From Pyropia yezoensis (taxonomy: Eukaryota > Rhodophyta > Bangiophyceae > Bangiales > Bangiaceae), in contig CM020619.1 of assembly GCA_009829735.1 (NCBI GenBank), positions 30,707,430 through 30,771,429 on the forward strand: a stretch of 64,000 nucleotides of DNA. The letters run 5' to 3'. Numbering within the stretch: the stretch's first letter is position 1; every line of letters begins with the position of its first letter. Positions 41,279 to 51,996 of the stretch are shown here, piece after piece. The notes under the pieces were generated by a model, which saw nothing but the letters and a program-made list of their open reading frames with translations, was not told the DNA's origin and made no database searches. Made by a program: the position numbers and the translations under genes.

Positions 41279-41667
41279 TCACGCGTCGGCCACCACCGTG
41301 ATGCGCACGTCGCGGCGGGCCCACCGCCAGGCCACCACCTCGGGTGACGACTCCCCGTGAGGTGCGCAAAACTCGACCGCCGCACTCACCAGCCCCGGCA
41401 GGGCGGCGAGGGCGCCCACCACCGACGGGCTGCCCGCGGCGCCCGCGGCGGCGGCAGCGGCCGACGCGGCCGCCGCTGCCGCCGCCAGCGGCCTTGCCGG
41501 CGGCGGCGGCGGCGGCGGCGGTGGCGGCGGCGCAACCCCGCCGACATCGCTGCTCGCCACCCCGCAGCGGCACAACCGGACGTGGCGCAGGGCGGTGGCA
41601 CCACGGAGGAGGCTCACCGCGGCGGGCGCGGCCACGTCCTCCACCTCGAGGTGGGTGAGCTGCGCCA

Positions 41668-41702
<35 letters not shown>

Positions 41703-43501
41703 AGTGGCGGCAGCGTCGGCAGCGACGACGTCGGCGACGGCGACGGCGGTGGAGGTGGCGGCGGCGGCGGCGGTGGCGGCGCGGCGGTGCCCATCTCCTT
41801 GACGACCAGCCGGCGGAGGGCGGGCGCGGCGGCCAGCACGCCGATCCCGCCGGTTGTGACCCGCGACGCGTCGTCGAGCGTCAGATGCTCCAGGCCCCCA
41901 ACCCCCGCCACTGCTGCCAGTCCCGCATCGTCGACGGGGCTGCACACGACGAGCTCCCGGAGGCCCCCTGCTGGCCGTGGCGGCACCCCCCTCGCCATCG
42001 CCCCCGCCGTTGCCGTTGCCGGCGTCGTTTCCGGCGCCGGCGCTGTTGCGGTGGCCCACACTCCCGCGAGCGCAGTGCCGAGCGCGGCGGCGCCCTCCCC
42101 CGGCGCCAGACACAGAGGGGTGACGAGGGAGGTGAGGCGCGGCAGCCGCGCGACCGCCGCCGCCAGCGCGGCGACACCCACCCCCGCCACGCCCACCACA
42201 CTCAGGTGCACCAGCCGGGGCGCTACCGCCGGCAGGGTGGCAAGGAGCGCCGCCGGCTCGACGACCGGGCTCCCAAATTCGACCCGCCCCAGCGACACAC
42301 CCACCTTGGGGGACAGCCCCCCTAGAACCGCCGCCGACACGCCACACCCAAAGCGAACCGACGAGAGGGCCTCACAGCGGCCCAGCGCGGCAGTGACGGT
42401 GGCCACCTCCCGCACCGCCCGCCCGTCGTGGCGCATCACCCCCAGGTGGCGGAGGGTGCGGCCGTGGACGGAACAGAGCTCCGCCAGGGCGCCCGCATTG
42501 TCCGCCACGTCCACTTCAGTCACGTCCAAGTGGGAGAGCTCCGCCACCCGCCGCAGTGCGTGGACCACCCGGGGGGGGAGGACGTGCGCCTCGAGGGCCA
42601 CCGCCCGGAGGCTCGACCGGGCGGCGTAGATGATGGCCGCGGCGCCATCCGCAGCGGCAGCTGCCGCCGCTGCAAGGCCGTTGGCACAGCCGCCGCCGCC
42701 ACCGCCGCCGCCAACCCCCCCGCCCTCCCCCCCCGCGGCGGCCCAGCCGTACGGCAGCGCCACGCGGACGGCGGTGAGGTGCGGGCACCGGGACAGGGCG
42801 GGCACCAGCGACCCTCGGAGGACGGTGAGGGCACGGCGCACCGCCCCAGGCGGTGGCGCACAGTCGTCTGGGGAGAGGGCGCCGAGGGCGGGCACGTCCA
42901 CGTCCACCACCGCCACCGCCGACAGCAGAGCGCCCCGCAGCAGCCGGCATGACGACAGCACCGGAGCGGCCGCCGCCCACAGCGACGCGTCCACCGTGAC
43001 GGCTAGGGACAGGTCCACGCCCCCGCCCGTCGTCGACGAAAAAGACGACGAGGGGGGTGCGGACGTGCCCACCATCCTGCCGGGCGCGTGGGGGGGGGGG
43101 GCGCGGGGCGCCGTCACCACCCCTGCCCTGACCCTGTAGTGGGGGGCGTGCGCCGCCACCGGTGCCGACCCGCCGCCGCCGCTGCCGCAGCCGCCGCCGT
43201 GGCGGGGCCGCTTCTTCAGCACCGCCCCCCCCCCGGCGGGTACGCCTGCCGCGCCAGCGGGCGGCGCCCTGCGCTCCGCCTCCCCGGCGTCGCCGTCTGG
43301 GAGGCAGCCGCGGAGGAGCTCGGGCGGCGCGTCATCCGGGCCGAGCAACCGCAGCAGGTGCTGCATGATGCGCGTCAACGCGGGGGCAGGGAGGGTGCCA
43401 AAGAGGCCCGCCGCCGCCCGTGGGGGTGGCCGCACCGCCGCCGCGGGCGTCGTTGCCGCGGCCCCCACCCCAGACACCGCCGCTGCCGCCGCGGTCGCCG
43501 C

Positions 43502-43532
<31 letters not shown>

Positions 43533-44287
43533 GCCGCCAACGGCGCGGATGATGCTGCCGATGCCGACGCTGCGGCGGCCGCCGCGGCCCTCCACCGGGC
43601 GGCCGCCGCGCGGCGGGCAAAGGTAGCCACCACCGCCTCGGCAGCGGTGGTGCGCTGCGCGGTACGGCAGCGGACCCCCCCCCCCGCGGCGGCCGCCGCG
43701 TCCCCGGTCGGCCGCTCGGCCAGCCACAGGCGGTCCAGGCCCGCCTGGCGGGCGGCCGCCAGGGCCGCGTTGCTCGCGCCCCCCCCCCCACCACCGCCGC
43801 CGAGGCCGGCGGCCGCCAGCCGCCGCCGCACCGACCGCGGTGGCCCCGTGAGGGGACCCGCTGCTGCCGCCGCTGCCGGCTGCGGCGGGCCTCCCCCCCC
43901 ATGGGCGGCCGCCGCCGCCGCCGCCGCCGCTTCCGCCACGTGAAGGGTGGTGGGGAGGGAAAAGAGGCCCCCCGCAACGCCCGGTGGCGGGGGGGACAGC
44001 AGCTCCATCCGTGGCCGCGGCCGCCCGTGCGGCAGCGGTGGCCGCCGCCGGCTGACCGTTGGCCGCGCTGCCGCCGCTGCCGTCGCCGCTGCTGCTGCCG
44101 CTGCCGCCGCGGCTCCTGCAACGGCCGTTGCGCCGCCCCCGCCGCCACTGCCGGTGCCCGCCCCCCCGCCCTCGAGGGCGTCCATACTCCGCAGGCAGTC
44201 GACGCTCTCCAGGCTGTCGGCGCTGCAGCCCGCGTCGCCGCCGTCGCCCGGCCGGTCCGACCCGCGGCTGCCGCCGCTCCGGCCGCC

Positions 44288-44318
<31 letters not shown>

Positions 44319-44656
44319 CCACCGCCACCACCGCCGCCGCCGCCACCCGTCCCATTCATCTCGGCGAGGACCGTCGTTGGCGACCGCGGCGGCGCGTCCA
44401 CGTCGGGAAAGGGGCCGCCGCCCATGCGGCGGCGCTTGGGCGGTGCACCCCCCCAGGTGGCAGCCGCCGCCTCTGGCGGCCACTCCTTGGTAGCGACAAT
44501 GACCGCGGCGGGGGGGTGGGGGAAGGGGGAAGAGGTGCGGGTGCAGGTAGGGGTGGGGGTGGGGATGGGGGTGGGGGTGGGGGTGGGGGTGAAGGGGAAC
44601 AGAGGGGCGGGGGTGTAGGCCCGCCGTCGCCACCTGCACGACGTTGCCGTGTCCAT
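41279..44656 (-). CDS. Leucine-rich-repeat protein, possible F-box, 1125 residues
   Basis: A single long frame from ATG 44656 (MDTATSCRWRRRAYTP). The N-terminal 370 residues are low-complexity (poly-Gly, poly-Ala, poly-Pro) with basic patches. Around residue 420 the segment LFGTLPAPALTRIMQHLLRLL resembles an F-box helix start. From about 560 a series of leucine-rich repeats follows, typical of RNI/AMN1-like substrate receptors: LDVTEVDVADNAGALAEL; LRHLGVMRHDGR; LVHLSVVGVAGVGVAALA; LRELVVCSPVDDAGLAAV; LEHLTLDDASRVTTGGIGVL; LTHLEVEDVAAPAAVSLL. Two or three Pro-rich loops interrupt the repeats. If it is an F-box/LRR protein it would select targets for SCF ubiquitin ligase. The fold is well supported; the F-box is only suggestive. 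It has no visible introns. Homopolymer tracts may vary in length between individuals. Confidence 0.7.
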
Positions 44657-45148
44657 CGTGGCCGTCGTCGTAAGGTGCGCCGGCGTCGGCGGCGCGGCGG
44701 GGGGGGGGGGGGGTCAGCCGGCAAGGCGGGAGGCCACGGCGCTGGGCGGGTGGCGGTGGGGGGGGGGATGGGAATGGCAGACGCGGGCGGGGGGGTGGGT
44801 GGTAGAAGAACGAAAACGGCAATGGGTTGGTGGGGGGGGGGGGGGGGGGGGGGGGGGGGAGGGCGGAAGGAGAAGGGGGCCGGGGGAGACCGAAGAAGAA
44901 TGCCGGGAGGTGGAGGAGGAGGTGGGGTAGCGGGGGCGGGAGTGGCGGGGGGGGGTGGGGTGGGGTGGGGTGGGGTGGGGGTGGGGTGGGGGTGGGGTGG
45001 GGTGGGTGGGTGGAGCTAGCGGGCGGCACAATGCCACAGCCCACACCGAAGAGGAAGCGGGTGGGGGGGGGGGGGGGGGAGGGGCTGGAAGAGAGGGGGC
45101 GGGCCGGTCGGTGGCTGGCCGCGCGGGGGGAGCGGCCCCGGCGGGCGC

Positions 45149-45201
<53 letters not shown>

Positions 45202-45608
45202 TTGGCCGCAGTGGCAACCCCACCGACAGCGGCCGCCTGCCGCCGCGAGCGGGGGCCCGTGCGGCTGGGGAGCCGCCGCCTCTTGGCCGCCCGCGACCGC
45301 GCGTGGCGGGGGGGAGGGGGAGGGGGGGGGGTGGGGGTGGGGGTGGGGGGGAGGAGGAGCAAGGAGGGGCTGCCCCCGCTGCCCGCCGCGGGCACCGGGG
45401 CACGCGCGCACGCGCGTGCCGGGGGGGGGGGGGGGTGGGTGGGGGGGGGGGGGGGGGTGGGGGGTGGGGGTTGAGGGGGGGCAGACGGGGGGCGAGAGCG
45501 GGAATGCGCCGCGGAAGGCCGGGCAGCAGCCACCCCAGCCCGCCGAGGGGCGTTGGCTGCCCCCTGCTCGGCCAGTGGCGCCACGGCAGGCGTGCAGGCA
45601 GGCAGGCA

Positions 45609-45655
<47 letters not shown>

Positions 45656-45672
45656 GCGGCCACGACCTCGCG

Positions 45673-45705
<33 letters not shown>

Positions 45706-45758
45706 TGGGGGAGGAGGGGTGTGCGAGGTAGGGTGGGGGGGAAGAGGGGTACGTGGGT

Positions 45759-45789
<31 letters not shown>
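44657..45789. repeat. G-rich low-complexity sequence
   Basis: Plus-strand guanine runs (up to about 25), (GGGGT)n near 44950-45010, (GGC)n at 45150-45200 and (GGCA)n at 45594-45654 make up most of the stretch. All long frames here are by-products of the bias. Such sequence is prone to quadruplex formation and polymerase failure, which probably explains the gap that follows. Confidence 0.85.
45594..45654 (+). repeat. (GGCA)n tetranucleotide microsatellite
   Basis: About 15 copies of ggca with one gaca variant. Confidence 0.9.
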
Positions 45790-46289
45790 NNNNNNNNNNN
45801 NNNNNNNNNNNNNNNNNNNNNNNNNNNNNNNNNNNNNNNNNNNNNNNNNNNNNNNNNNNNNNNNNNNNNNNNNNNNNNNNNNNNNNNNNNNNNNNNNNNN
45901 NNNNNNNNNNNNNNNNNNNNNNNNNNNNNNNNNNNNNNNNNNNNNNNNNNNNNNNNNNNNNNNNNNNNNNNNNNNNNNNNNNNNNNNNNNNNNNNNNNNN
46001 NNNNNNNNNNNNNNNNNNNNNNNNNNNNNNNNNNNNNNNNNNNNNNNNNNNNNNNNNNNNNNNNNNNNNNNNNNNNNNNNNNNNNNNNNNNNNNNNNNNN
46101 NNNNNNNNNNNNNNNNNNNNNNNNNNNNNNNNNNNNNNNNNNNNNNNNNNNNNNNNNNNNNNNNNNNNNNNNNNNNNNNNNNNNNNNNNNNNNNNNNNNN
46201 NNNNNNNNNNNNNNNNNNNNNNNNNNNNNNNNNNNNNNNNNNNNNNNNNNNNNNNNNNNNNNNNNNNNNNNNNNNNNNNNNNNNNNNNN
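45790..46289. other. Assembly gap, exactly 500 N
   Basis: A round-number run of N is a placeholder; the true distance is unknown. Sequence character changes from G-runs to balanced sequence across it, so the two sides may not be directly adjacent. Confidence 0.97.
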
Positions 46290-47170
46290 ATGCGACATGC
46301 CCTGTGCATGTCACAAGGATCGTGGAGGAGTACCTCAACGACAACGAGCGTTTTTCCTGTAGCCAGTAAATGTGCCTCCGTCGAGGCGCCATCGTTGCGC
46401 TTTTGCTTTACTTCAGCGCACATCTCCAGTGCTTTTCGCCTTGTCTCAAGCAGGGGCCTGTATACTTGTGCCGCCCGGCAACACGCTATGTAGGCTGTGC
46501 ATGCTGTCGGCATTTTGCCGCCTGCCTTGTATTTGGTACCGTGCCGACCTAGAGGCAACCGCCATAAAATCCGCTTGTACGAGAATGTGGGGCAGGGACC
46601 ATTTCAAAGTGAGCAGGTGCCGTTGCCTCAGGGTGGCAGCGGGCGAGGATGCCGTGGGCGAGGTGCTCAGGGGACGGCAGCGCGCCGAGCCTTCGCTGGA
46701 CGCGCCATTCGGCACGACTAGTTCCCAGAGGAACCCGCGTATGTGGCTCATTCAAAAGGTATCGAATTCAACGTCGTGAGTAGTGGTTTGGCTGCGTCGG
46801 CACGAAACGGAAACGTATGTGTCGGCACGAAACACGTGTCGGCACACAATTTCGACCAGATGCCTCGGCTGGTGGCTTCCCTGCAGCTTGCCTGCGCGCG
46901 GTGGCAGGCTGGCGCGTGGGCCGTATGCCGGCCGTTCATCGACGTGCTTCGGCGCGCATCTTGCGCCGAGGGCCCCAGACCGGGCGAAACCCGGACCGAT
47001 TTTTTTGTGCCGGTGCGTGAACGCTGGGCTCCCCCCCTCCTGCCTGCGTGCTGTGGCAGGCTGAGGCGTCGGCCGCTTGCCGGCCGACAATCGACGTGCT
47101 TCGGCTTGTTTCTTGCCCCTAGTGCCCCTGAGCAGCGGACCTCTTTCGGCAAGGCAGGCGCATCTCTGCC
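46290..47170. other. Upstream region of Ala-rich gene with CGGCACGA repeats and a diverged tandem duplication
   Basis: The motif tcggcacgaaac occurs at 46797 and 46822, with related forms at 46708 and 46839. Bases about 46887-47039 and 47040-47228 are two diverged copies of one unit (shared gtggcaggctg, tcgacgtgcttcggc, ttttgtgccggtgcgt), which runs into the start of the next gene. I call no gene here. Confidence 0.55.
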
Positions 47171-48619
47171 GTGCGCGACCCGAACCACGTTTTTGTGCCG
47201 GTGCGTCAACCCTCGGCGCCTCCCCCTCCCGACTTCGAACGCGTTCGCAATCTTGACGATGGTGCGTCCATCGGCGCGTGCGTCCGCGCAGAGCGTGCGG
47301 CGCTCCTCCTGTCGTCCGTCGGGGAGGAACGCGCATCCGACTTGCCGTCGCCGGAGCTGGAACAGCTGATGGAGAACCTAGAGGTGCTCGCCAATTCGAG
47401 CAAGTCGCTCACGTGGCATGTGCATCTCTCGGGGTACGACAAGGCCGGCAAGGTGTTTTAGCTCCCTGTGTGGGAAGATGCCGGCGTTCTCCAGAGCCCT
47501 GCCCGCCGCGTGCTCAGCATGGTGTATCGGTTCGTCGAGAGCGGCCCGAGCATGGTGGGGACTTCGCACGCCTTGCTCTCCCGTGCGAATGTGGGAAAAG
47601 GGAGAGACCGACCGCCTCGAAGTTCTGCCGGAGTTGGACGCCCTGGTGACAAGGCCTCTCACCGGGGGGGGGGGCCGTCGGCAGGTGACAAGGCAGCGGG
47701 TGCTGAAAAGCCATTGGGGCCTGCGGCGGCGGCGCTCCGCGCTGACGATGAGGCGGCAGCGGCTCACCCTCCCACGGACGATGCAGCAGAAGCTGTCGCA
47801 GCCGCTGCGAAGGCGGCGACGAAGGGCGGTGCGGGAGCAACAGACGTACAACCTGCCGACGCAGCTGCAGCGGCAGCAATCGCTGGTGCGAAGGCGGCCT
47901 CTACGGCCACGGGTGCACCGGCGGCGGCAAACGCGACATCGGCGGCCTTTTTGTCGGCTAAGAAGGGAGCTTCGTCAATCAAGGACGGAGATAAGGGGGC
48001 TGCATCAGCGCCTGCCAGTGCTGGTGAAGCTGCTGCTGCTGCTGCTGCTGCTGCTGCCGCTGCTGCCGCGGCGGCTGCAGGCAGCTCCTCATCTTCCTCA
48101 TCGCCGTCGGTGCCCGCGCCGTATTTAAGTCGTGCTTCGGTTGGCAGTAAGGCTCGTCGGCGCCAGGCTGTCAAGGTAGGCACGCGGATTGTGCCCGTCT
48201 GTCCTGTTAGCGAGCACCCACCTGAAGCTGTCTCTCCCTCGCCAGAAGCATCAGCAGTCGCGCAAGCGCTGTTCGAGAAGTCAAAGTGTCCCCTTACGCA
48301 CTTGCGGGCTGCGTTAACTGTGGCGTCGAAAGAGATCGCTCAAGACCTGTCGACAAGGCGAGCGCGCCTATCGCTACCGTGGTGGCCTCGGCGTCCGGAC
48401 TCCCGCAATGTATGGCCACTTCAAGTGGTCGTCCCGAATGAGCTTGCTGCTCTCGCAGACGGCAAGCATCGCCCATTGACAGGTGAGCAGTCTGTGGTGG
48501 TTCCCACTTTCCACGCATCACGAGCGCGTGCAACATCGGTCGCGGAGCGGGTTGGCGACCTTCTTCTGCAAATGACCAAGGAGCCGCGTGCGCTAGATGC
48601 CGTGAGCATTTTTTGTTGA
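47171..48619 (+). pseudogene. Ala-rich protein, first segment, with internal TAG
   Basis: The frame from ATG 47171 (MRDPNHVFVPVRQPSAP) reads 96 codons to TAG (47459..47461), then resumes at once in the same frame (LPVWEDAGVLQSPARRVLSMVYRFVESG...) to TGA 48617..48619. Excluding the stop it spans about 480 codons. A globular start (about 1-150) is followed by poly-Ala and poly-Ser stretches and a second globular part near the end (PLTHLRAALTVASKEIAQDL; VVVPTFHASRARATSVAERVGDLLLQM). No known domain. The A of its TGA is the first base of the next frame's ATG (TGATG). It lies upstream of and in the same direction as the transposase. Confidence 0.45.
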
Positions 48620-50046
48620 TGGTCTGGGATCGTGCCTTGCTGCTCAAGTCCGGGTCCTCGCGAGTGCCTCTCGTGGCTGCTTTATCTGGCTATGGCGAGA
48701 AAGCACGCGATGAAGGCGCAATTGCTGGCACATTGGCGGGCGGCACGGCGGGCGCGTCGACCTCGGGCGCGACGGCGGGCGCGGCAGGCGCATCGGCTGC
48801 GGGGGCGGCGGCGGGCGCGGCGGGTGCGTCGGCTGCGGGCGCGGAGGCGGCTGCGGCGGCGGTGGCGACGGAGGACACGCCGCTTGGTGAGCGCTCTGGC
48901 GTGCGGCCGGAAGGGCCGGCGGAATTGCTGGCGGTCGAGCCGACGGACGAGGCGGCAATGGAGTCGGCGGAGGACGTGGCGGGAGAGGCGGCGGGTGAGA
49001 TGGCTCGTGACTCGGCGGGTGACTCAGTGGCCATGAAGGAGAATCCGTCCACGCGTGGCTCGGTGGCCGCGGCGGTTGTCCCGACGACCGGCTACTCAAC
49101 GAGCGCAACGACGAAAAAGGCGTCGAAATTCGCATCTTCGACAGCACGCACTGCTTTGGCAGCTGCTGCGGCCAAGCGCCGCAAGCAAGAACGAGAGAAG
49201 AGAGAGAAGGCAGTTGCGGTGCGCTCAGTCAAGGCTGCGAAAGGACCCCGTGGAAAGGGCTCTCCCCAGTCATCCGGGGCAGGGGCACAAGTCGGCTCAT
49301 CCTCGCGCTCTGCACCGTCGAGTGACGGTGATGCTGCGGCTGGGGCAAATACCTCGGCGGAAGAAGACGCGCGGCAGTCTGCCACGGCTGTTGCAGCTGC
49401 AAAACGAGCAGCGGCGGGTGTGCTTCAACTTGAGTTCAAAGTGCTCTCTCCGACGAAGACGGTCAAGAAGGGCAAGCAGCAGGCTAAATCCTCCCGGCTC
49501 GCGAGGGCGGAATTTGCCGCGGGGGGCCCTTCGAAGGCGCCCCCTCGTGCAACAACTTCATCTCAAGCAGCTGAACAGCCTGGTGGTGCCCGGCCGACCA
49601 TTGGAAAGAGTACTGCAACAGGACGAAAGCGCATACCGCCGCTGCGAAAGCCGCCTGGGCGACCAGCATGGCATCCTCCGCAACCCGTCGTCCGCCCATC
49701 GCCTGGGGTGTTGCCAACGGCGCCCGCTTCGGCCTCACACGCAGCCGCTGCTCAGGGGCCCAAGGCTCCATCGACTGCGGGCAAGCCGCCTTCAGGAGCG
49801 GCTTCTTCCGCCGAGGCCGCTGGACTGGCAGCTGCAGCCTCCTCGGTGGAAGGATTCAAGGCAGCGGTGGCGACATCTGAGAAGGAGCCTGCCCAGCCTC
49901 CCGCGTCAATCGAGATGGCGACAGCCGCTGGGCAGAAGGCCGCGGCTTCCTCACTTCGGTCCGCAACTCCAGCGTTGAGCATGTCTTCAGATGCGGCTGT
50001 CTTCCTTGCTCCCACACCCCCACGGGGACTGGAACCGAAGCGATAG
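48619..50046 (+). CDS. Ala/Gly/Thr-rich protein, second segment
   Basis: From ATG 48619 (MVWDRALLLKSGSSRVPL) the frame is dominated by Ala-Gly-Ala repeats (GASAAGAAAGAAG) with Lys/Arg-rich patches (AKRRKQEREKREKA, a candidate nuclear signal). It overlaps the preceding stop by one base and ends at TAG 50044..50046. The next Ala-rich frame lies in the -1 register and is open across this stop. The three segments may therefore be one large gene with frameshifts or small introns. Function unknown. Confidence 0.4.
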   Translation: MVWDRALLLKSGSSRVPLVAALSGYGEKARDEGAIAGTLAGGTAGASTSGATAGAAGASAAGAAAGAAGASAAGAEAAAAAVATEDTPLGERSGVRPEGPAELLAVEPTDEAAMESAEDVAGEAAGEMARDSAGDSVAMKENPSTRGSVAAAVVPTTGYSTSATTKKASKFASSTARTALAAAAAKRRKQEREKREKAVAVRSVKAAKGPRGKGSPQSSGAGAQVGSSSRSAPSSDGDAAAGANTSAEEDARQSATAVAAAKRAAAGVLQLEFKVLSPTKTVKKGKQQAKSSRLARAEFAAGGPSKAPPRATTSSQAAEQPGGARPTIGKSTATGRKRIPPLRKPPGRPAWHPPQPVVRPSPGVLPTAPASASHAAAAQGPKAPSTAGKPPSGAASSAEAAGLAAAASSVEGFKAAVATSEKEPAQPPASIEMATAAGQKAAASSLRSATPALSMSSDAAVFLAPTPPRGLEPKR

Positions 50047-50081
50047 TCGCGAGTCCTCTTGCCCAGACTGCCGCGCCGGCG

Positions 50082-51428
50082 GTGGCGACAGCGGCACCAG
50101 CGGCGGCCGCGCCGGTCGTCAACGCTCTATCGGAGATAGCGGCCGCTAAGGCTCCCGATGGCTCTGAGGCACAGGCAAGGACTCGGACGGCAGCCACCTG
50201 CGCCTCTGTGGAGAATATGGCGGCCGAAACGATTCCCACAACAGGTGTCACCGGGACGGCGGCTGCACGGTCTTCGCAGCGAGCTGCATCGCCCCCGCAG
50301 GCCCCCACGTCCCGGTTGGCGTCAGCAGCCCGACGAGGCCCTGCAGCGCGTCCGGCTCAATCAGTTGCACCGGTGGCCACCATTTCCTTCACGGCGAATA
50401 TCTCGAAGAACGACACAAGGCAGTTGGCAACGGCCGGAATTCAGGCAGCTACCGCTCCACCATCAAAATCGGCCGTTGAAGAGTCGGCAGAGCCTGCAGG
50501 AGAGAGTACCGTAGCTCTCGAAGCGGCTCGTGGGCTACGTACGCTGGCCCGGGTAGCAGACGCAGCTGAGGCGCAGACGGTACCTGGCGTGGCTGCACAC
50601 TCTGGCAGGGAGGCAGGCGCTCAGGACGCGCTGGGGGGTAATTCTGGGGGGGCGGAAGCACCCTCGCATACACTGGCGGGCAAGAATACGGGTATCACTG
50701 TCAAGAAGGCTGTGAAGGCCAGGGAGGAGCCTGCGGGCGCGCAAGCAGGCGTCAAGGCCGTGCCAATGTCACCGCCCACTTTGCGCAGAGGGCGCACTGC
50801 AGCGTCTTCGACAACATTGGAGGACTCGGTTTTGGTTGCAGTTGCCGCCCCAGCGAGGCACGCTGTCGTCGAGACGACATGTGGCACTGACTCGGATGTG
50901 CCGACCGTATCTTCTGCTGGCTTGAAGGACGCTGAGAGAACGGCGGGCAGTGATGCTTCCGTTGCCAGAGGCGACACAGACGGCGGCGATCGTCAACGCA
51001 CTGAAGGACAACGGCTTCCCGGTGCTCTTGCGGCCCCTGAGACTGCCCGTACCCTGCGCAGTGGAACGTCGCAGCAGCCGGGCGTGGGCAAGCATACGAC
51101 ATCCGGGGCTCGCTCCGTGCACTTTGACGCGAAGCTTCCAGACAGCGCCATGGAGACCCGGTCGGGGAAGACTGGCAGTGCGTCCTCCGTTGCTGATCGA
51201 CCTCAATCCCCGCGCTCCCCTCGGCCTGCAAAGAGGTCGGCGCCCACAAAGACGCAGACTGCACCGCCCAAGGGCACTGGACGGGGCTTGACATCTGCCT
51301 CCGCACCTGTCGGCGGTAATGTCAGCACATTCGTCGCAGGGAGAACCCGTAAGCGGCAAAAGGACGCCGAGTGTGCTTCTGAGGGAGAGCCTTCCTCTCC
51401 AATGAAGACCCGCCGTACGAAGAAATAG
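50082..51428 (+). CDS. Ala/Ser/Thr-rich protein, third segment with basic C-terminus
   Basis: The frame is open from at least 50043 and has no clear ATG, as expected for a downstream exon. It is low-complexity Ala/Thr/Ser-rich and ends in basic clusters (RTRKRQKD; MKTRRTKK), which suggest a nuclear, nucleic-acid-binding product. Stop TAG at 51426..51428. About 270 bp of spacer with palindromes separates it from a palindrome cluster and then the transposase. Confidence 0.4.
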   Translation: MATAAPAAAAPVVNALSEIAAAKAPDGSEAQARTRTAATCASVENMAAETIPTTGVTGTAAARSSQRAASPPQAPTSRLASAARRGPAARPAQSVAPVATISFTANISKNDTRQLATAGIQAATAPPSKSAVEESAEPAGESTVALEAARGLRTLARVADAAEAQTVPGVAAHSGREAGAQDALGGNSGGAEAPSHTLAGKNTGITVKKAVKAREEPAGAQAGVKAVPMSPPTLRRGRTAASSTTLEDSVLVAVAAPARHAVVETTCGTDSDVPTVSSAGLKDAERTAGSDASVARGDTDGGDRQRTEGQRLPGALAAPETARTLRSGTSQQPGVGKHTTSGARSVHFDAKLPDSAMETRSGKTGSASSVADRPQSPRSPRPAKRSAPTKTQTAPPKGTGRGLTSASAPVGGNVSTFVAGRTRKRQKDAECASEGEPSSPMKTRRTKK

Positions 51429-51698
51429 CGCGAAGTGGCTCCTTGTTTGCTTTTCTTTTTAAGACGTTCTTAGTCCTCTTTCTTAAGTGATTTTCTAAAG
51501 GTCGTCCTTTTGTTAACGTGTGCACGTCAAGACGGCCACCGTCGCTTCGGTGGTCAAGTAACACTTCCGAGGCAACAGGAACAGGTCGGGAGGCAACAGG
51601 TCGGGCGCTGTCGGACGGCAGAGATTGTTCTCTACGAGTAGCGGTGACGTGAAGGCTCACTGGTGAGAAAGTAGTGCCGATGCTCTGCTTCGTGCCAG

Positions 51699-51793
51699 TT
51701 CGGCGTAATACGTTGTGCCGAACCGGCTTCTTTAGAACGCTTTAGATCGACCAGTGTTGTGCCGAAAACACGTTAACAGCATAATTCGGCACG
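51699..51793. repeat. Palindrome cluster between Ala-rich gene and transposase
   Basis: A 24-nt palindrome (51699..51722: TTCGGC, spacer taatacg-like, GTGCCGAA) is followed by an everted pair TGTGCCGAA (51758..51766) and TTCGGCACG (51785..51793). The same 24-nt form recurs at 59002, 60812 and 60877. Confidence 0.75.
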
Positions 51794-51996
51794 AAATCAA
51801 CACTCTACGCCACTTGGTATGGCACCGCCTCTCGCGCCTTGGTGTCGTGTCGGCAACACGTCACTCACGCTCCTGTGCAAGCAGTGTCCACCCTTGTCAC
51901 CCGGCGCACCTCGAGCCGATTAGCGCTTGTCGTGATTTTCCTCCTCTTTCGACAACACACTTGCAACGACTTTGGCGAGTTTTGCATGTCACCAGG

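Noticed and set aside
44940-45010. (GGGGT)n tract considered as telomeric repeat
   Set aside because: It is short, irregular, internal and mixed with other G-rich repeats, with no terminal context.
43332-46298. Very long minus- and plus-strand frames through 43.3-46.4 kb, some crossing the N gap
   Set aside because: They are produced by GC bias, homopolymer runs and untranslated N; composition is Pro/Arg/Gly noise and they overlap the LRR gene in other registers.
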